Of a stretch of 44,706 bases of DNA, positions 8,050 through 16,840 are shown piece by piece. How positions within the stretch are numbered: the first letter of the stretch is position 1; every line of letters starts with the position of its first letter. The stretch lies in the NCBI GenBank assembly GCA_002327905.1, contig DCUY01000074.1:1-44706 (forward strand), written 5' to 3'. The notes under the pieces are model-generated. The model did no database searches. It saw only the letters and a list, made by a program, of their open reading frames with translations, and had not been told where the DNA came from. A program made the position numbers and the translations under genes. The DNA comes from Caldifarciminota bacterium UBA2202 (GTDB lineage: Bacteria; Hydrothermota; 32-111).

Positions 8050-9686
8050 TCTTTGAGAAGAGCTTTTGCGTGTTTTATTGCGGTATCCAAAGAGAGAGAC
8101 GAACCAAGAAGGCGGGCTATCTCTTTAATTCTTTCATCCTTTTCAATGGACTGCGCAGATATGCTCTGCTTCTCTTTTTTTACGATTATGTGCCTTTGCG
8201 CTTTTGCGGCAATCTGCGGAAGATGCGTTATTGATATCACCTGTTTTGACTTTGATATTGACTGCATTGACAAAGCCACCATTGCGGCTGTGTCACCGCT
8301 AATTCCCTGATCAATTTCGTCAAATATCAATGTACCCACAGGGTCGGACTCATTCAATGAATTCTTTACTGCAAGCATTACTCTCGATATCTCTCCGCCT
8401 GATGCGATTTTCTTAAAAGGCATGCCTTCAGGGGCGAACCTGTTCTTTAAAAATATCTCCACACTGTCGAATCCGTTCTCATATAAATGTTCGTTTGAAT
8501 AATCTATGCGCACATTTATCTCCGAGTCAGGCATATTAAGCTGTGTTAATGTCTTGTTCACGGATTTTTCCAGTTTTAATGATGCCTTCATTCTCGCTTC
8601 ATGAAGCTTCTCTCCAATCTGCTGAAGATTCTGCAGGGCTTCATCCATTGATGCTTTCACATAAGAAAGGGACTGAGCGGGATTCTCAATTATTTTCAGC
8701 TGTTCTAAAGTCTTCTCGTGAAACTCTATCAGTTCATTTAAATCCATTCTGTATTTCTTTTTAAGCCTCTCTATTTCATCATATCTGCTTCTCGCCAGAC
8801 TCAGCTGTTCCTCATCATAAATTATGCTCTGCATCATATTCTCGGATTCGCTCTCAAACTCGCTTGTCTGGGATATGACGCTGTCAATCTCCTTTACAAG
8901 AGGAAGCGCCCTGTTTGTCTTCTTTGAAACATCTGTGATAATCTTCTTTATCTGTGTTAAGAGAGAATTTAGAGAGACATTCTCCTCGCTATTGAAAATG
9001 CGCAGTATTTCGCCGAGCCCCGTCTTTATGTCCTCGCTGTTCTCCATCTCCTTAAGCCTGTTTAGAAGCTCCTCTTCATCTATGTCGGAAAGATTCGCCG
9101 CAGAGAGCTCCCTGCCGGTATATTCAAGCATCTCCCTCTCCTTCTCCGCCTCCTCTATCCGCCTTGTTATTTCATTATACTTTGCTTTAAGGCGGTTGTA
9201 TTCCAATAGCATCTCTTTGAAAGAAGATAATTTCTCTTCATTCAAAGCGAGTATATCTATTATTTTGATGTGATATTCTTTTTTCATCAAAAGCTGATGC
9301 TCATGCTGTCCGTGAAGGTCAAATAACAGAGCCCCGATTTTTTTTAAAGTTTGGGAGCTTATAGGCATGTCATTTATGTATGACAAACTCTTTCCGTCCT
9401 TTTTTATGCTTCTTCGAATTATTACGGGATTGTCAATCTCAATCTCAATTGCGCGAAGCTCTTCCAAAACCGATTCAGACAATTCAAATATTCCAGTGAT
9501 TGAACCGTTCTTTGATTTGTCAAGAACCTCAATATCCGCTTTTTCACCTGTCAGGGCAAGAAGAGTTCCCACAAGAAGAGTCTTGCCAGCTCCTGTCTCT
9601 CCTGTTATCACATTGAATCCTTCATAGAATTCTATTGAAGCGCTTTTGAAGAATGAAATATTCTCAAGATTTAACTGCCGTATCAT
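8046..9686 (-). CDS. recN: DNA repair protein RecN
   Basis: This 546-residue SMC-like ATPase acts early in double-strand break repair and holds DNA ends. Walker A is TGETGAGKT (residues 28-36). HGQHEHQ is diagnostic of RecN. A central coiled-coil-rich region follows, then the ABC signature ASGGEISRVMLA and Walker B TLIFDEIDQGISG near the C-terminus. The length is normal. It overlaps nadK and the metalloprotease gene by ATGA junctions. Confidence 0.95.
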   Translation of the reverse strand: MIRQLNLENISFFKSASIEFYEGFNVITGETGAGKTLLVGTLLALTGEKADIEVLDKSKNGSITGIFELSESVLEELRAIEIEIDNPVIIRRSIKKDGKSLSYINDMPISSQTLKKIGALLFDLHGQHEHQLLMKKEYHIKIIDILALNEEKLSSFKEMLLEYNRLKAKYNEITRRIEEAEKEREMLEYTGRELSAANLSDIDEEELLNRLKEMENSEDIKTGLGEILRIFNSEENVSLNSLLTQIKKIITDVSKKTNRALPLVKEIDSVISQTSEFESESENMMQSIIYDEEQLSLARSRYDEIERLKKKYRMDLNELIEFHEKTLEQLKIIENPAQSLSYVKASMDEALQNLQQIGEKLHEARMKASLKLEKSVNKTLTQLNMPDSEINVRIDYSNEHLYENGFDSVEIFLKNRFAPEGMPFKKIASGGEISRVMLAVKNSLNESDPVGTLIFDEIDQGISGDTAAMVALSMQSISKSKQVISITHLPQIAAKAQRHIIVKKEKQSISAQSIEKDERIKEIARLLGSSLSLDTAIKHAKALLKE

Positions 9687-10543
9687 AATCTCGGGTCTCT
9701 CCCTAAAAAGAATTTTTCCTTCATTATGTCAATGAAGTCAGTATCATCGAATTTTATCAGTCTCACATTATTTTTGTGTTTCCGCACAATTACTTTTTCA
9801 TTTCTCTTTATTTCGACTCTTGACTGTGAATCTCCTGAAATCAGAGCATCAGAGGATATAGGAGTGAGTTCTATTTTAGAACTGTTCTTTATGACTATAG
9901 CCCTCTGCACCAGAAGGTGCGGGCATATCGGAGTTATAATGAAACATCCCACATTTGAAAAGACTATGGGACCGCCAGCTGCCATTGAGTATGCTGTCGA
10001 ACCCTTCGGCGTTGCTATTATTACTCCATCTGCAGACATATCGGAGATATTCTTTCCGTCAACATCTATTTTTATTTTTAAAAGCCTCTGCGGCTCCTTT
10101 GATATCATTATTATGTCATTAAATGCCATTATTTTTTTTGTCTTTCTCTCTGCGCTTAAAAGGTCGCATGACTCTGTCTTGAATCTGTTCTTAATCACCA
10201 TATCAAGACGCTCCTCCATCAAATCTTCTCTCACTGTAGAGAGGAAGCCTAAAGAACCGAGATTTATTCCCAAGAGAGGAATATCGATTTCAGAGACCTT
10301 GCGCGCTGTTGAGAGCATTGTCCCGTCTCCTCCGAATGACACTGCGAAGAATTCTCTGCGGATTTTATTCATTTGCTCCGCTGAGGGAATCCGCTTCAAT
10401 GATTTTATCGCCTTTGAATAATTTTTAGAATTATCAAATGAATAAATCAATACACTGTTTTTCAAAGCCCATCTTTCAAATCTCTTTAGAACCTCTAATG
10501 CCTTCGGCTTTTCAAAATTCGCATTAATCAGTACTCTCTTCAT
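9683..10543 (-). CDS. nadK: NAD kinase
   Basis: This 286-residue enzyme phosphorylates NAD to NADP. It shows the catalytic GGDGT (71-75), NLGSLGFLS and the DGVIIATPKGSTAYSMAAGG substrate-binding stretch, all in standard order. nadK-recN adjacency is common across bacteria. With nadE upstream in the same operon, and nadB at the far right of the window, NAD metabolism is well represented here. Confidence 0.95.
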   Translation of the reverse strand: MKRVLINANFEKPKALEVLKRFERWALKNSVLIYSFDNSKNYSKAIKSLKRIPSAEQMNKIRREFFAVSFGGDGTMLSTARKVSEIDIPLLGINLGSLGFLSTVREDLMEERLDMVIKNRFKTESCDLLSAERKTKKIMAFNDIIMISKEPQRLLKIKIDVDGKNISDMSADGVIIATPKGSTAYSMAAGGPIVFSNVGCFIITPICPHLLVQRAIVIKNSSKIELTPISSDALISGDSQSRVEIKRNEKVIVRKHKNNVRLIKFDDTDFIDIMKEKFFLGRDPRL

Positions 10544-11412
10544 TTTCTCACGGCCACAAGAACTCTCTCGATTCCGGAGAGGTCTTTAATTAATTTCGTA
10601 TGTATGTAAAACTTGTTTGATTTAATATGCTTCATCACTCTCTTTCCCTGCCCGCATCCTATCTCTATTGCAAGAAGACCGCCCTTTTTAAGATAGCGCG
10701 GAGCTTCGTCAATAATATTCCTGACATTGTCCAGCCCGTCTTTCCCTCCGCTTAGAGCTCTCTCAGGCTCAAAATCCTTCACTTCGGATTCAAGCTTCTT
10801 TATCTCATCAATCGGAATATAGGGCGGATTGGACAATACCGCATTGAATGTTCTCTTCGGCTTTATTCCGGAAAATCCGTCAGTCTGAAGAAGATGAACC
10901 GTATCCTTTATTTTATTTATGATCTTATTCTCCTTTGTCACTCTCAATGCTCCCCTTGATATGTCAGTTGCATAATAGCAGAGCTTTGGAGCATATTTCG
11001 CTATTGAAAGGATAATGTTTCCGCTTCCGCATCCTATATCGATAATTTTGAAACTTCTTTTTTTGTTTTCAAGGCAGTAGTTCAAAGCGTATTCAACGAG
11101 AATTTCAGTCTCAGGCCTCGGTATTAAAACATTTCTGTTCAGTTTGAACGGAAGAGACATGAATTCAGATTCACCCACTATATACTGCACAGGTTCGCGT
11201 TTCAGACGCCTTCTCACGAGAGATTTGAAATAATTGGATTCTATTCTCGAAAGCTTTTTATTGTAATTTGAATATAAATATGTTCTGTCTTTATTCATGC
11301 AGTGCGCCATTATGAGCTCCGCATTCAGTTTCGGACTCTCTATGCCGGCTTTCTTTAGAAGAAAAATCGATTCCTCGATCAGTTCCTTTGCGGTCATGCT
11401 TTTTTTTATCAA
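10540..11412 (-). CDS. prmC: Release-factor glutamine methyltransferase
   Basis: This 290-residue enzyme methylates the Gln of the GGQ motif in RF1 and RF2, raising termination efficiency. It has a helical N-terminal domain, SAM motif I DIGCGSG (125-131) and the catalytic NPPYIP (195-200). It lies directly after prfA, its substrate's gene, with a four-base overlap; this pairing is widely conserved. Confidence 0.95.
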   Translation of the reverse strand: MIKKSMTAKELIEESIFLLKKAGIESPKLNAELIMAHCMNKDRTYLYSNYNKKLSRIESNYFKSLVRRRLKREPVQYIVGESEFMSLPFKLNRNVLIPRPETEILVEYALNYCLENKKRSFKIIDIGCGSGNIILSIAKYAPKLCYYATDISRGALRVTKENKIINKIKDTVHLLQTDGFSGIKPKRTFNAVLSNPPYIPIDEIKKLESEVKDFEPERALSGGKDGLDNVRNIIDEAPRYLKKGGLLAIEIGCGQGKRVMKHIKSNKFYIHTKLIKDLSGIERVLVAVRK

Positions 11413-12479
11413 GCTAACTCCATAAGTTTTCTTTTATTGTCTTCATCCCTTAAAGGAATGACAAGGTCATCAAGGTCTCCGTCAACAATAGCTTCAAGCC
11501 GATAGAGTGTGATGGGAATTCTGTGGTCAGTCACTCTTCTCTCGGGATAATTGTATGTGCGTATCCTCTCCGAGCGATCACCTGTCCCCACAAGGTCCTT
11601 TCTGCTCTTTGATATTTCAGCCTGCTGTTCCTTCACTTTCTGTTCATAAAGACGCGCCTTCATTATTCTCATCGCCTTCTCTCTGTTCTTGTGCTGGCTT
11701 CTCTCGTCCTGACACACTACAACGGTGTTTGTGGGAAGATGCGTTATTCTGACTGCAGTAGCGACTTTGTTTACATTCTGTCCGCCTGCTCCCGATGCAT
11801 GGAATATGTCAATCTTGAATTCTTTCTCCGCAATATCAAGCTCAACATCCTCCACTTCAGGAAGAACTGCGACAGTGACAGCGGATGTGTGAATCCTTCC
11901 GCTGTTTTCAGTTGTGGGAACTCTCTGCACTCTGTGCACTCCGCTTTCAAATTTGAAAGTTCCGTATGCATTCTTCCCCTTTATTCCGAATATCATCTCT
12001 TTGAATCCGCCGAGTTCAGTTGGATGAAAGTCTATCTGCTCAACTGCGAATCCTTTATTTTCAGCGTATTTTTTATACATTCTGAACAGCACCGCCGCAA
12101 AGAGAGCCGCCTCCTCCCCTCCTGTCCCTGCCCTTATTTCAAATAGTACATTTCTGTCGTCATTCGGGTCCTTCGGAATCAGAAGCACTTTTATTTCGCT
12201 TAAAATTGTCTCTTCAAGCATTTTCAGCTGTTTCGTCTCATCAGTTATAAGCCCCTTCATTTCGGAATCTTTCTCTGTTTTCAAAAGTTCCGAATTCTCG
12301 TCTATGCTCTTTCTCACATTGAATATCTGTCTGATTTTTTCAGCGAGCAGAGTCATTTCAGAATATTTTTTAGAAATCTCCTTATACTTTTTTGTGTCAT
12401 TTGCAGTCTTCGGATCAGATAGAAGTTGCTCCATCTGCATATATTCGTCAAGCTTGATATTCAGAAGTTCATTATTCAT
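11409..12479 (-). CDS. prfA: Peptide chain release factor 1
   Basis: This 356-residue RF1 reads UAA and UAG. The peptide anticodon region is VPTTENSGRIHTS (PxT type, so RF1 rather than RF2), and the catalytic loop is GAGGQNVNK. The frame is open to 12506, but the Met at 12479 fits family length. This start overlaps the stop of the upstream DUF1385 gene by eight bases. No strong ribosome site precedes it, so translation is probably coupled. Confidence 0.95.
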   Translation of the reverse strand: MNNELLNIKLDEYMQMEQLLSDPKTANDTKKYKEISKKYSEMTLLAEKIRQIFNVRKSIDENSELLKTEKDSEMKGLITDETKQLKMLEETILSEIKVLLIPKDPNDDRNVLFEIRAGTGGEEAALFAAVLFRMYKKYAENKGFAVEQIDFHPTELGGFKEMIFGIKGKNAYGTFKFESGVHRVQRVPTTENSGRIHTSAVTVAVLPEVEDVELDIAEKEFKIDIFHASGAGGQNVNKVATAVRITHLPTNTVVVCQDERSQHKNREKAMRIMKARLYEQKVKEQQAEISKSRKDLVGTGDRSERIRTYNYPERRVTDHRIPITLYRLEAIVDGDLDDLVIPLRDEDNKRKLMELA

Positions 12480-13392
12480 TTTCTTTTTTCTTTTCTGAGG
12501 CTTCAAATGCCGATTTAAGCGCCTCTGCGGCTACTTCAATCATGTCGTCATCAGGCTCCTTAGTAGTTATGTACTGAAAGAGTATTCCCGGATATACAAG
12601 AATTTTCACAATAGGATTCTTGTGAAATTTTCCGGCAAGCATTAAAAGCTCATAAGAGACAGAGGCTATCAGAGGCAGAAACACAATGTGATTGATGAAT
12701 CTGTTAATGGGATTATTCGCAATATGCATGCTTGAGAAGACGATTGTGTCAATTATGGAATAGAAAATAATTGCGCTGAACAGAGTTATGAATATGAAAC
12801 TTGTTCCGCACCTTGGATGCTTTGTGGAATATTTCCGTATATTCTCTATTGTCAGTTCGTCTCCGTTTTCATAAGCATATATTGTCTTGTGCTCTGCTCC
12901 GTGATACATAAACAGCCGTTTAATGTCCTTCACAAAACTTATTCCCAGTATATATGCTATGAAAAGCAGAAATCTGAATGCTCCTATAAAGAGATTTGAG
13001 ACAATCTGATTATTCTGCAGGTTCAGAAGGGAGTTTACAAATATCGGCACAAATGAAAATATTCCAAATCCTATAGCCAGAGACAAAACAATGACAATGG
13101 CATTGTAAATTGTATCTTTCAGAGTGCCTGATTGGGTCTCTCCAAATGCTATCTCCGCAGATTTGTTTATTGACTCATATCCCAACTGCATCATTTCAAT
13201 GAAAGAAACAACTCCTCTGATGAAGACAAGATTGAGATACTTATTTCTCTCAGTCAATTTTTTGAACGGCTTCTTTATTGTCTTGATTTGTTTGTCCTGC
13301 TGTCTCACTGACATTGCATAACCGCCCGGTACGAGCATCATAACACCCTCTATGACTGCCTGACCGCCTGCTCTTAATTTATTGTTCGCCAT
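12472..13392 (-). CDS. DUF1385 (YqhQ-like) membrane protein
   Basis: This 306-residue protein starts with the family hallmark GGQAVIEGVMM after a GGAG ribosome site. It also carries YHGAEHKTIYAYENG and HPRCGTSF, likely metal-binding or active-site patches, and four membrane segments. The family is unassigned; in many bacteria it sits next to prfA and prmC, as here. It overlaps the end of the Crp/Fnr gene by 14 bp. Confidence 0.9.
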   Translation of the reverse strand: MANNKLRAGGQAVIEGVMMLVPGGYAMSVRQQDKQIKTIKKPFKKLTERNKYLNLVFIRGVVSFIEMMQLGYESINKSAEIAFGETQSGTLKDTIYNAIVIVLSLAIGFGIFSFVPIFVNSLLNLQNNQIVSNLFIGAFRFLLFIAYILGISFVKDIKRLFMYHGAEHKTIYAYENGDELTIENIRKYSTKHPRCGTSFIFITLFSAIIFYSIIDTIVFSSMHIANNPINRFINHIVFLPLIASVSYELLMLAGKFHKNPIVKILVYPGILFQYITTKEPDDDMIEVAAEALKSAFEASEKKKENE

Positions 13393-14023
13393 ATTTCTCC
13401 TTTAAAGATATGTACCTTAGATACTCTTCAAGATTTTTTACATTTTTAACTATCAGTTTGTCATTGTAAATCGAAATAAGATTCGACTTTTCAAGATTGT
13501 CCACCAGACGCTTCAATTTTTCCGAACCCATGCCGACCACAGGAGCTATTCCGTCATAAGAGAATGCAAAATTTAAAAGAATGCTTCCGTCATCCTGCTT
13601 GATTCCCTCTTCCTGAGCTTTTGTTATCAGAAACGCTATGAGTCTCTTCTCATCCGATTTTATCATGAGAAATTTTATCTGCTCGTCAGTGCTTCTCAGT
13701 CTCCGTGTAAGCTCTGTCACTATATACTCTATGAGCGGCTCCTCTCCTATCTTCTTTTTGAATGCTGATTTGTCAAAAGTGATAAGCTGTGTATCTCCGT
13801 CGGAAACAGCAGTCGCAGAGCGGGAGCTTCCGTCAATAATCGCCATCTCTCCGAAAAAATCTCCTTCGGAAAGAACTGCAAGTATTTTTGTGTCCTCTCC
13901 CACTTTCTTGATTATCTTCATCTTGCCTGATTTGATGAGATACATCTCATCTCCTACGTCTCCTTCACGGAAAAGAATTTCTCCGTTCTTCAATGATTTT
14001 TCTATTCCAACGGAATCTCCCAT
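13379..14023 (-). CDS. Crp/Fnr-family transcription regulator
   Basis: This 214-residue protein has a cyclic-nucleotide-binding fold at its N-terminus (LFREGDVGDEMYLIKSGKMK, then GDFFGEMAIIDGSSRSATA) and a C-terminal winged-helix region (about 140-205). The phosphate-binding cassette GEMAIIDGSSRSA is close to that of true cNMP binders. No cysteine cluster for an FNR-type iron-sulphur centre is visible. An AGGAG site precedes the ATG. Its location inside the nadE-prfA-nadK operon suggests it may regulate this operon, but I see no clear operator. Confidence 0.9.
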   Translation of the reverse strand: MGDSVGIEKSLKNGEILFREGDVGDEMYLIKSGKMKIIKKVGEDTKILAVLSEGDFFGEMAIIDGSSRSATAVSDGDTQLITFDKSAFKKKIGEEPLIEYIVTELTRRLRSTDEQIKFLMIKSDEKRLIAFLITKAQEEGIKQDDGSILLNFAFSYDGIAPVVGMGSEKLKRLVDNLEKSNLISIYNDKLIVKNVKNLEEYLRYISLKEKYGEQ

Positions 14024-14039
14024 ATTTTCTCCTTGTTTG

Positions 14040-14822
14040 TTACAAGTTTATAATAAGAGGCAATTCTCTCTTGAAAGCATTCCTCTCGAATGAAGAGATG
14101 ACTCTTCTCACATCTTTCTCTCTGTATCCCTGTTTTTTCACATCGGATAAAGATTTCTTTTTGTCAAAATACAAATATGAAATTTCATCTATTGTTTTAT
14201 ATGAGAGGCCGAGATCTCCCTCGTCTGTCTGCCCTTCCCAAAGGTCGGCTGACGGCTTCTTCTCTATTATTCTCTTCGGTATGCAGAGATATTCCGCATA
14301 TTTGAAAAGCTGTGTTTTATAAAGACTTCCTATGGGATTCACAGCGCAAGCCAAATCTCCGAATATTGTGCCGTACCCCATTACTATCTCCGACTTATTG
14401 CTTGTTCCGAAGACTATTCCGTTCTCACGCATTGATATGTCATATAGGATTGACATTCTCTCGCGAGCGCATTTATTGCCGATTCTGTTTTTACCGGGAT
14501 TCTTCTCTTCTTTGAAATATGCGTCAATCTGTTTTGTGATATTCTTCACTTCGTAATTGAGACTAAGATGCGCACAAACAAGATGTGCATCCTCTGCAGA
14601 TGTCTTCGATGTCGTCCTGTAAGGCATGAATACAGGGACAATCTTTGATTTCCCGAGTGACATAGCAAGAAGAGTGAGCACAATCGATGAATCAAGACCG
14701 CCTGAGATTCCTATAACAGCCCTCTTGGCATTCCTGCATTTGAACTCGGACTTTATTTCCTTGATGAGATGTTTTGTTGTTTTTTCATAATTCAAAGCAA
14801 GAACTCCGCCGGATATTTTCAT
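14040..14822 (-). CDS. nadE: NAD+ synthetase (ammonia-type)
   Basis: This 260-residue enzyme amidates deamido-NAD in the last step of NAD synthesis. The ATP pyrophosphatase loop SGGLDSS is at residues 40-46, and GTSNKSEIVMGYGTIFGD and ADLWEGQTDEGDLGLSY are standard NadE motifs. No glutaminase domain is fused, so it should use free ammonia. It is the first gene after the promoter at 14851-14878 and has a GGAGG ribosome site. Confidence 0.95.
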   Translation of the reverse strand: MKISGGVLALNYEKTTKHLIKEIKSEFKCRNAKRAVIGISGGLDSSIVLTLLAMSLGKSKIVPVFMPYRTTSKTSAEDAHLVCAHLSLNYEVKNITKQIDAYFKEEKNPGKNRIGNKCARERMSILYDISMRENGIVFGTSNKSEIVMGYGTIFGDLACAVNPIGSLYKTQLFKYAEYLCIPKRIIEKKPSADLWEGQTDEGDLGLSYKTIDEISYLYFDKKKSLSDVKKQGYREKDVRRVISSFERNAFKRELPLIINL

Positions 14823-14850
14823 TTGACCTCCGAATATTAAATAATATTAT

Positions 14851-14878
14851 ATAATATCAAATTATGGGACAGAGTCAA
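14851..14878 (-). promoter_or_regulatory. Predicted promoter of nadE operon
   Basis: Minus-strand TTGACT (14873-14878) is 16 bp from TATTAT (14851-14856), in the only gap (62 bp) between the channel gene and nadE. It would start the nadE-to-MFS transcription unit independently of the rmuC promoter. Confidence 0.5.
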
Positions 14879-14884
14879 GATGGG

Positions 14885-16225
14885 TTAATCTCCTATGAAT
14901 TTTCTTGTAATTGAGACAACGAACAAACCCATCACCAAAAGACCGCAGAATGCCTCAAAATTTGCAACAAAACGCATGTAACCTATCGGATGTATGTCAC
15001 CGTAACCCACTGTTGTAAATGTGACAATGGAAAAATAGATTGAGCGCGATATGAGCTCTTTGAATGACATATTCATTACTGAATCGGAAGAAACGAGATT
15101 ACTGCTGTCAAAAGCATAAATGCATGAAAAGAATCCTACAGTCGTCAAGGCAAGAATAACCATTCTTTCAATCTTGATGCCATAACCCGTAAGAAACTCA
15201 ATCGCCTTCATAAATGAGCGGTATATAACGGATGCGTGTGACTTTCTCTTTGCTTTTAGTTCAAGAAAGAAATATGTGTCTCCCTCCGAATAAAATCCGT
15301 GCGAGCGGTACATCAATTTAATCTGCCTGTATATCTCCTTTATTTCAGACCAGTCATCCTCATCATTCTTTTCATTGTATTCGTCAAGAACCATTGCATA
15401 TCTCTTTGTAGTTCTCCATCTTCTGTCATCTTCATCCAGATTTTCGCGCAAGACACAAACAGGAGTCTTTTCACTGTCTATAAGTATCTCCTTGCCTCTG
15501 ATGCTTAAAATTGTATATTCATTATCCTTAATGTAATAGACTTTTTCGGAAATGAATTTTGTGGAGACATCGCATGAATTGGATACGAGCTTCGCCTGAA
15601 AGAATTTTGCCCCCGTAAAATCACATCCTTCTATCTCAGAGGCGACAATCTCCGCTCCTCTCATGTCGGAAAATATAAATGCGCTCTCGTTCAAATCTGC
15701 ATTTTCAAAGAGAATCTTACAGCAATCGGCTCCTATAAACGAATCATTGATGCATTTCGAATGTTTGAATATGCAATTCTGCAATGATGAAAAGTCAAAG
15801 CAAGAATTCGAAATATCAATCCCTTCAAAATGCGTATTGTCAAGAACAGCATATTCGAAATGCAGTCCGGACATGTCTCCGATTGATGAAGAATGTTTTG
15901 CGGTATTTCTTGCGTATGCGAACTCATTGAATCTTCTTGCTGTGAACCTTTCATTTGAAAGGTCTATCCCCCTCAAATCAAGATTCACTTTAACTCTCTC
16001 GCCGTTTACCGTTATGCTCTCCTCTGTTGATGAATCCGTAATAGGCAGATTAATCTTCCTTAAAAAATCGCTCAGCTGAATCTTCCAGTCCTCTGAAGTG
16101 CCTATTATTCCGACTATGTTTCTCTTGACAATATCTTCTGTCATATCCTTATTGGTCTTTGAAATCTCTTTCCACCGTCTTACAAGAGATTCCCTCTTAT
16201 GCTCTAACTCTCTAATGACAGTCAT
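14885..16225 (-). CDS. Pentapeptide-repeat / two-TM potassium channel fusion
   Basis: This 446-residue protein has a cytoplasmic N-terminal half with pentapeptide-like repeats (about residues 80-215, for example NADLNESAFIFSDMRGAEI). A hydrophilic linker follows, then two membrane helices (about 340-365 and 415-440) around a pore with TVGYGD, the canonical potassium selectivity filter. The right-handed beta-helix formed by pentapeptide repeats may act as a sensor or assembly domain. It overlaps the MCE lipoprotein gene by four bases. Ligand and gating stimulus are unknown. Confidence 0.85.
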   Translation of the reverse strand: MTVIRELEHKRESLVRRWKEISKTNKDMTEDIVKRNIVGIIGTSEDWKIQLSDFLRKINLPITDSSTEESITVNGERVKVNLDLRGIDLSNERFTARRFNEFAYARNTAKHSSSIGDMSGLHFEYAVLDNTHFEGIDISNSCFDFSSLQNCIFKHSKCINDSFIGADCCKILFENADLNESAFIFSDMRGAEIVASEIEGCDFTGAKFFQAKLVSNSCDVSTKFISEKVYYIKDNEYTILSIRGKEILIDSEKTPVCVLRENLDEDDRRWRTTKRYAMVLDEYNEKNDEDDWSEIKEIYRQIKLMYRSHGFYSEGDTYFFLELKAKRKSHASVIYRSFMKAIEFLTGYGIKIERMVILALTTVGFFSCIYAFDSSNLVSSDSVMNMSFKELISRSIYFSIVTFTTVGYGDIHPIGYMRFVANFEAFCGLLVMGLFVVSITRKFIGD

Positions 16226-16839
16226 TTTTCTTCCTTGCTTTTAAATAAAGAATCGACAAATTCCTTCGCCTTTTCACCAATCTCTTTTCCGTATTTATCA
16301 TTCATTTTATTCACAAACTCATCTATGTCCTTTCTTATGTCCTTTGTCTCATCATCAAGCTCGTCCTTCGTTGTATTATAAGTCTTATTTATCTTTTCTG
16401 TGACCATGTTCGTAAAATCTCTCCATTCCTTGCTTTCGAGAAATTCCTTTACTTTTACTTTGACCTTGTCTGCAACTCTGAAGACATAGTACATAAATTC
16501 TTCCATACCCTCAACCACATCTCCGTCAGTTAAAACTTTCGCTTCATCTTCGTCATTAAGCAAGACCATTATATTTTCTTTGCCATTCTCCTTTACTTTG
16601 AAGAACATTGTCTTTGTATTCATTCTGCTCCTGTACTCCGGACTTATGAGAATATAAACCATTGTCGTCTTTGTGTCATACTCGACTTTTGAGACTGTGC
16701 CTATCACCGAATCTTCATACATCACATCGGATCTCGGCAGTATTTCGGTCTTTCCGTCGAATTTAACCTTTAATTCAAGATATTTGTCGCATGAGGTCAT
16801 AATAAACAACAATGAAATGAACATTAATATTCTCTTCAT
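16222..16839 (-). CDS. MCE/MlaD-like lipoprotein
   Basis: This 205-residue protein has a lipoprotein signal with lipobox MTSC (Cys17). An MCE-like segment (KVKFDGKTEILPRSDVMYED, then VIGTVSKVEY) resembles MlaD, which binds lipids in transport between membranes. The charged helical C-terminus (about 115-205) may form a coiled coil. MlaD normally has an N-terminal transmembrane helix rather than a lipobox, and no mlaE or mlaF genes are nearby, so a role in lipid transport is only suggested. Confidence 0.65.
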   Translation of the reverse strand: MKRILMFISLLFIMTSCDKYLELKVKFDGKTEILPRSDVMYEDSVIGTVSKVEYDTKTTMVYILISPEYRSRMNTKTMFFKVKENGKENIMVLLNDEDEAKVLTDGDVVEGMEEFMYYVFRVADKVKVKVKEFLESKEWRDFTNMVTEKINKTYNTTKDELDDETKDIRKDIDEFVNKMNDKYGKEIGEKAKEFVDSLFKSKEEK

Positions 16840-16840
16840 A

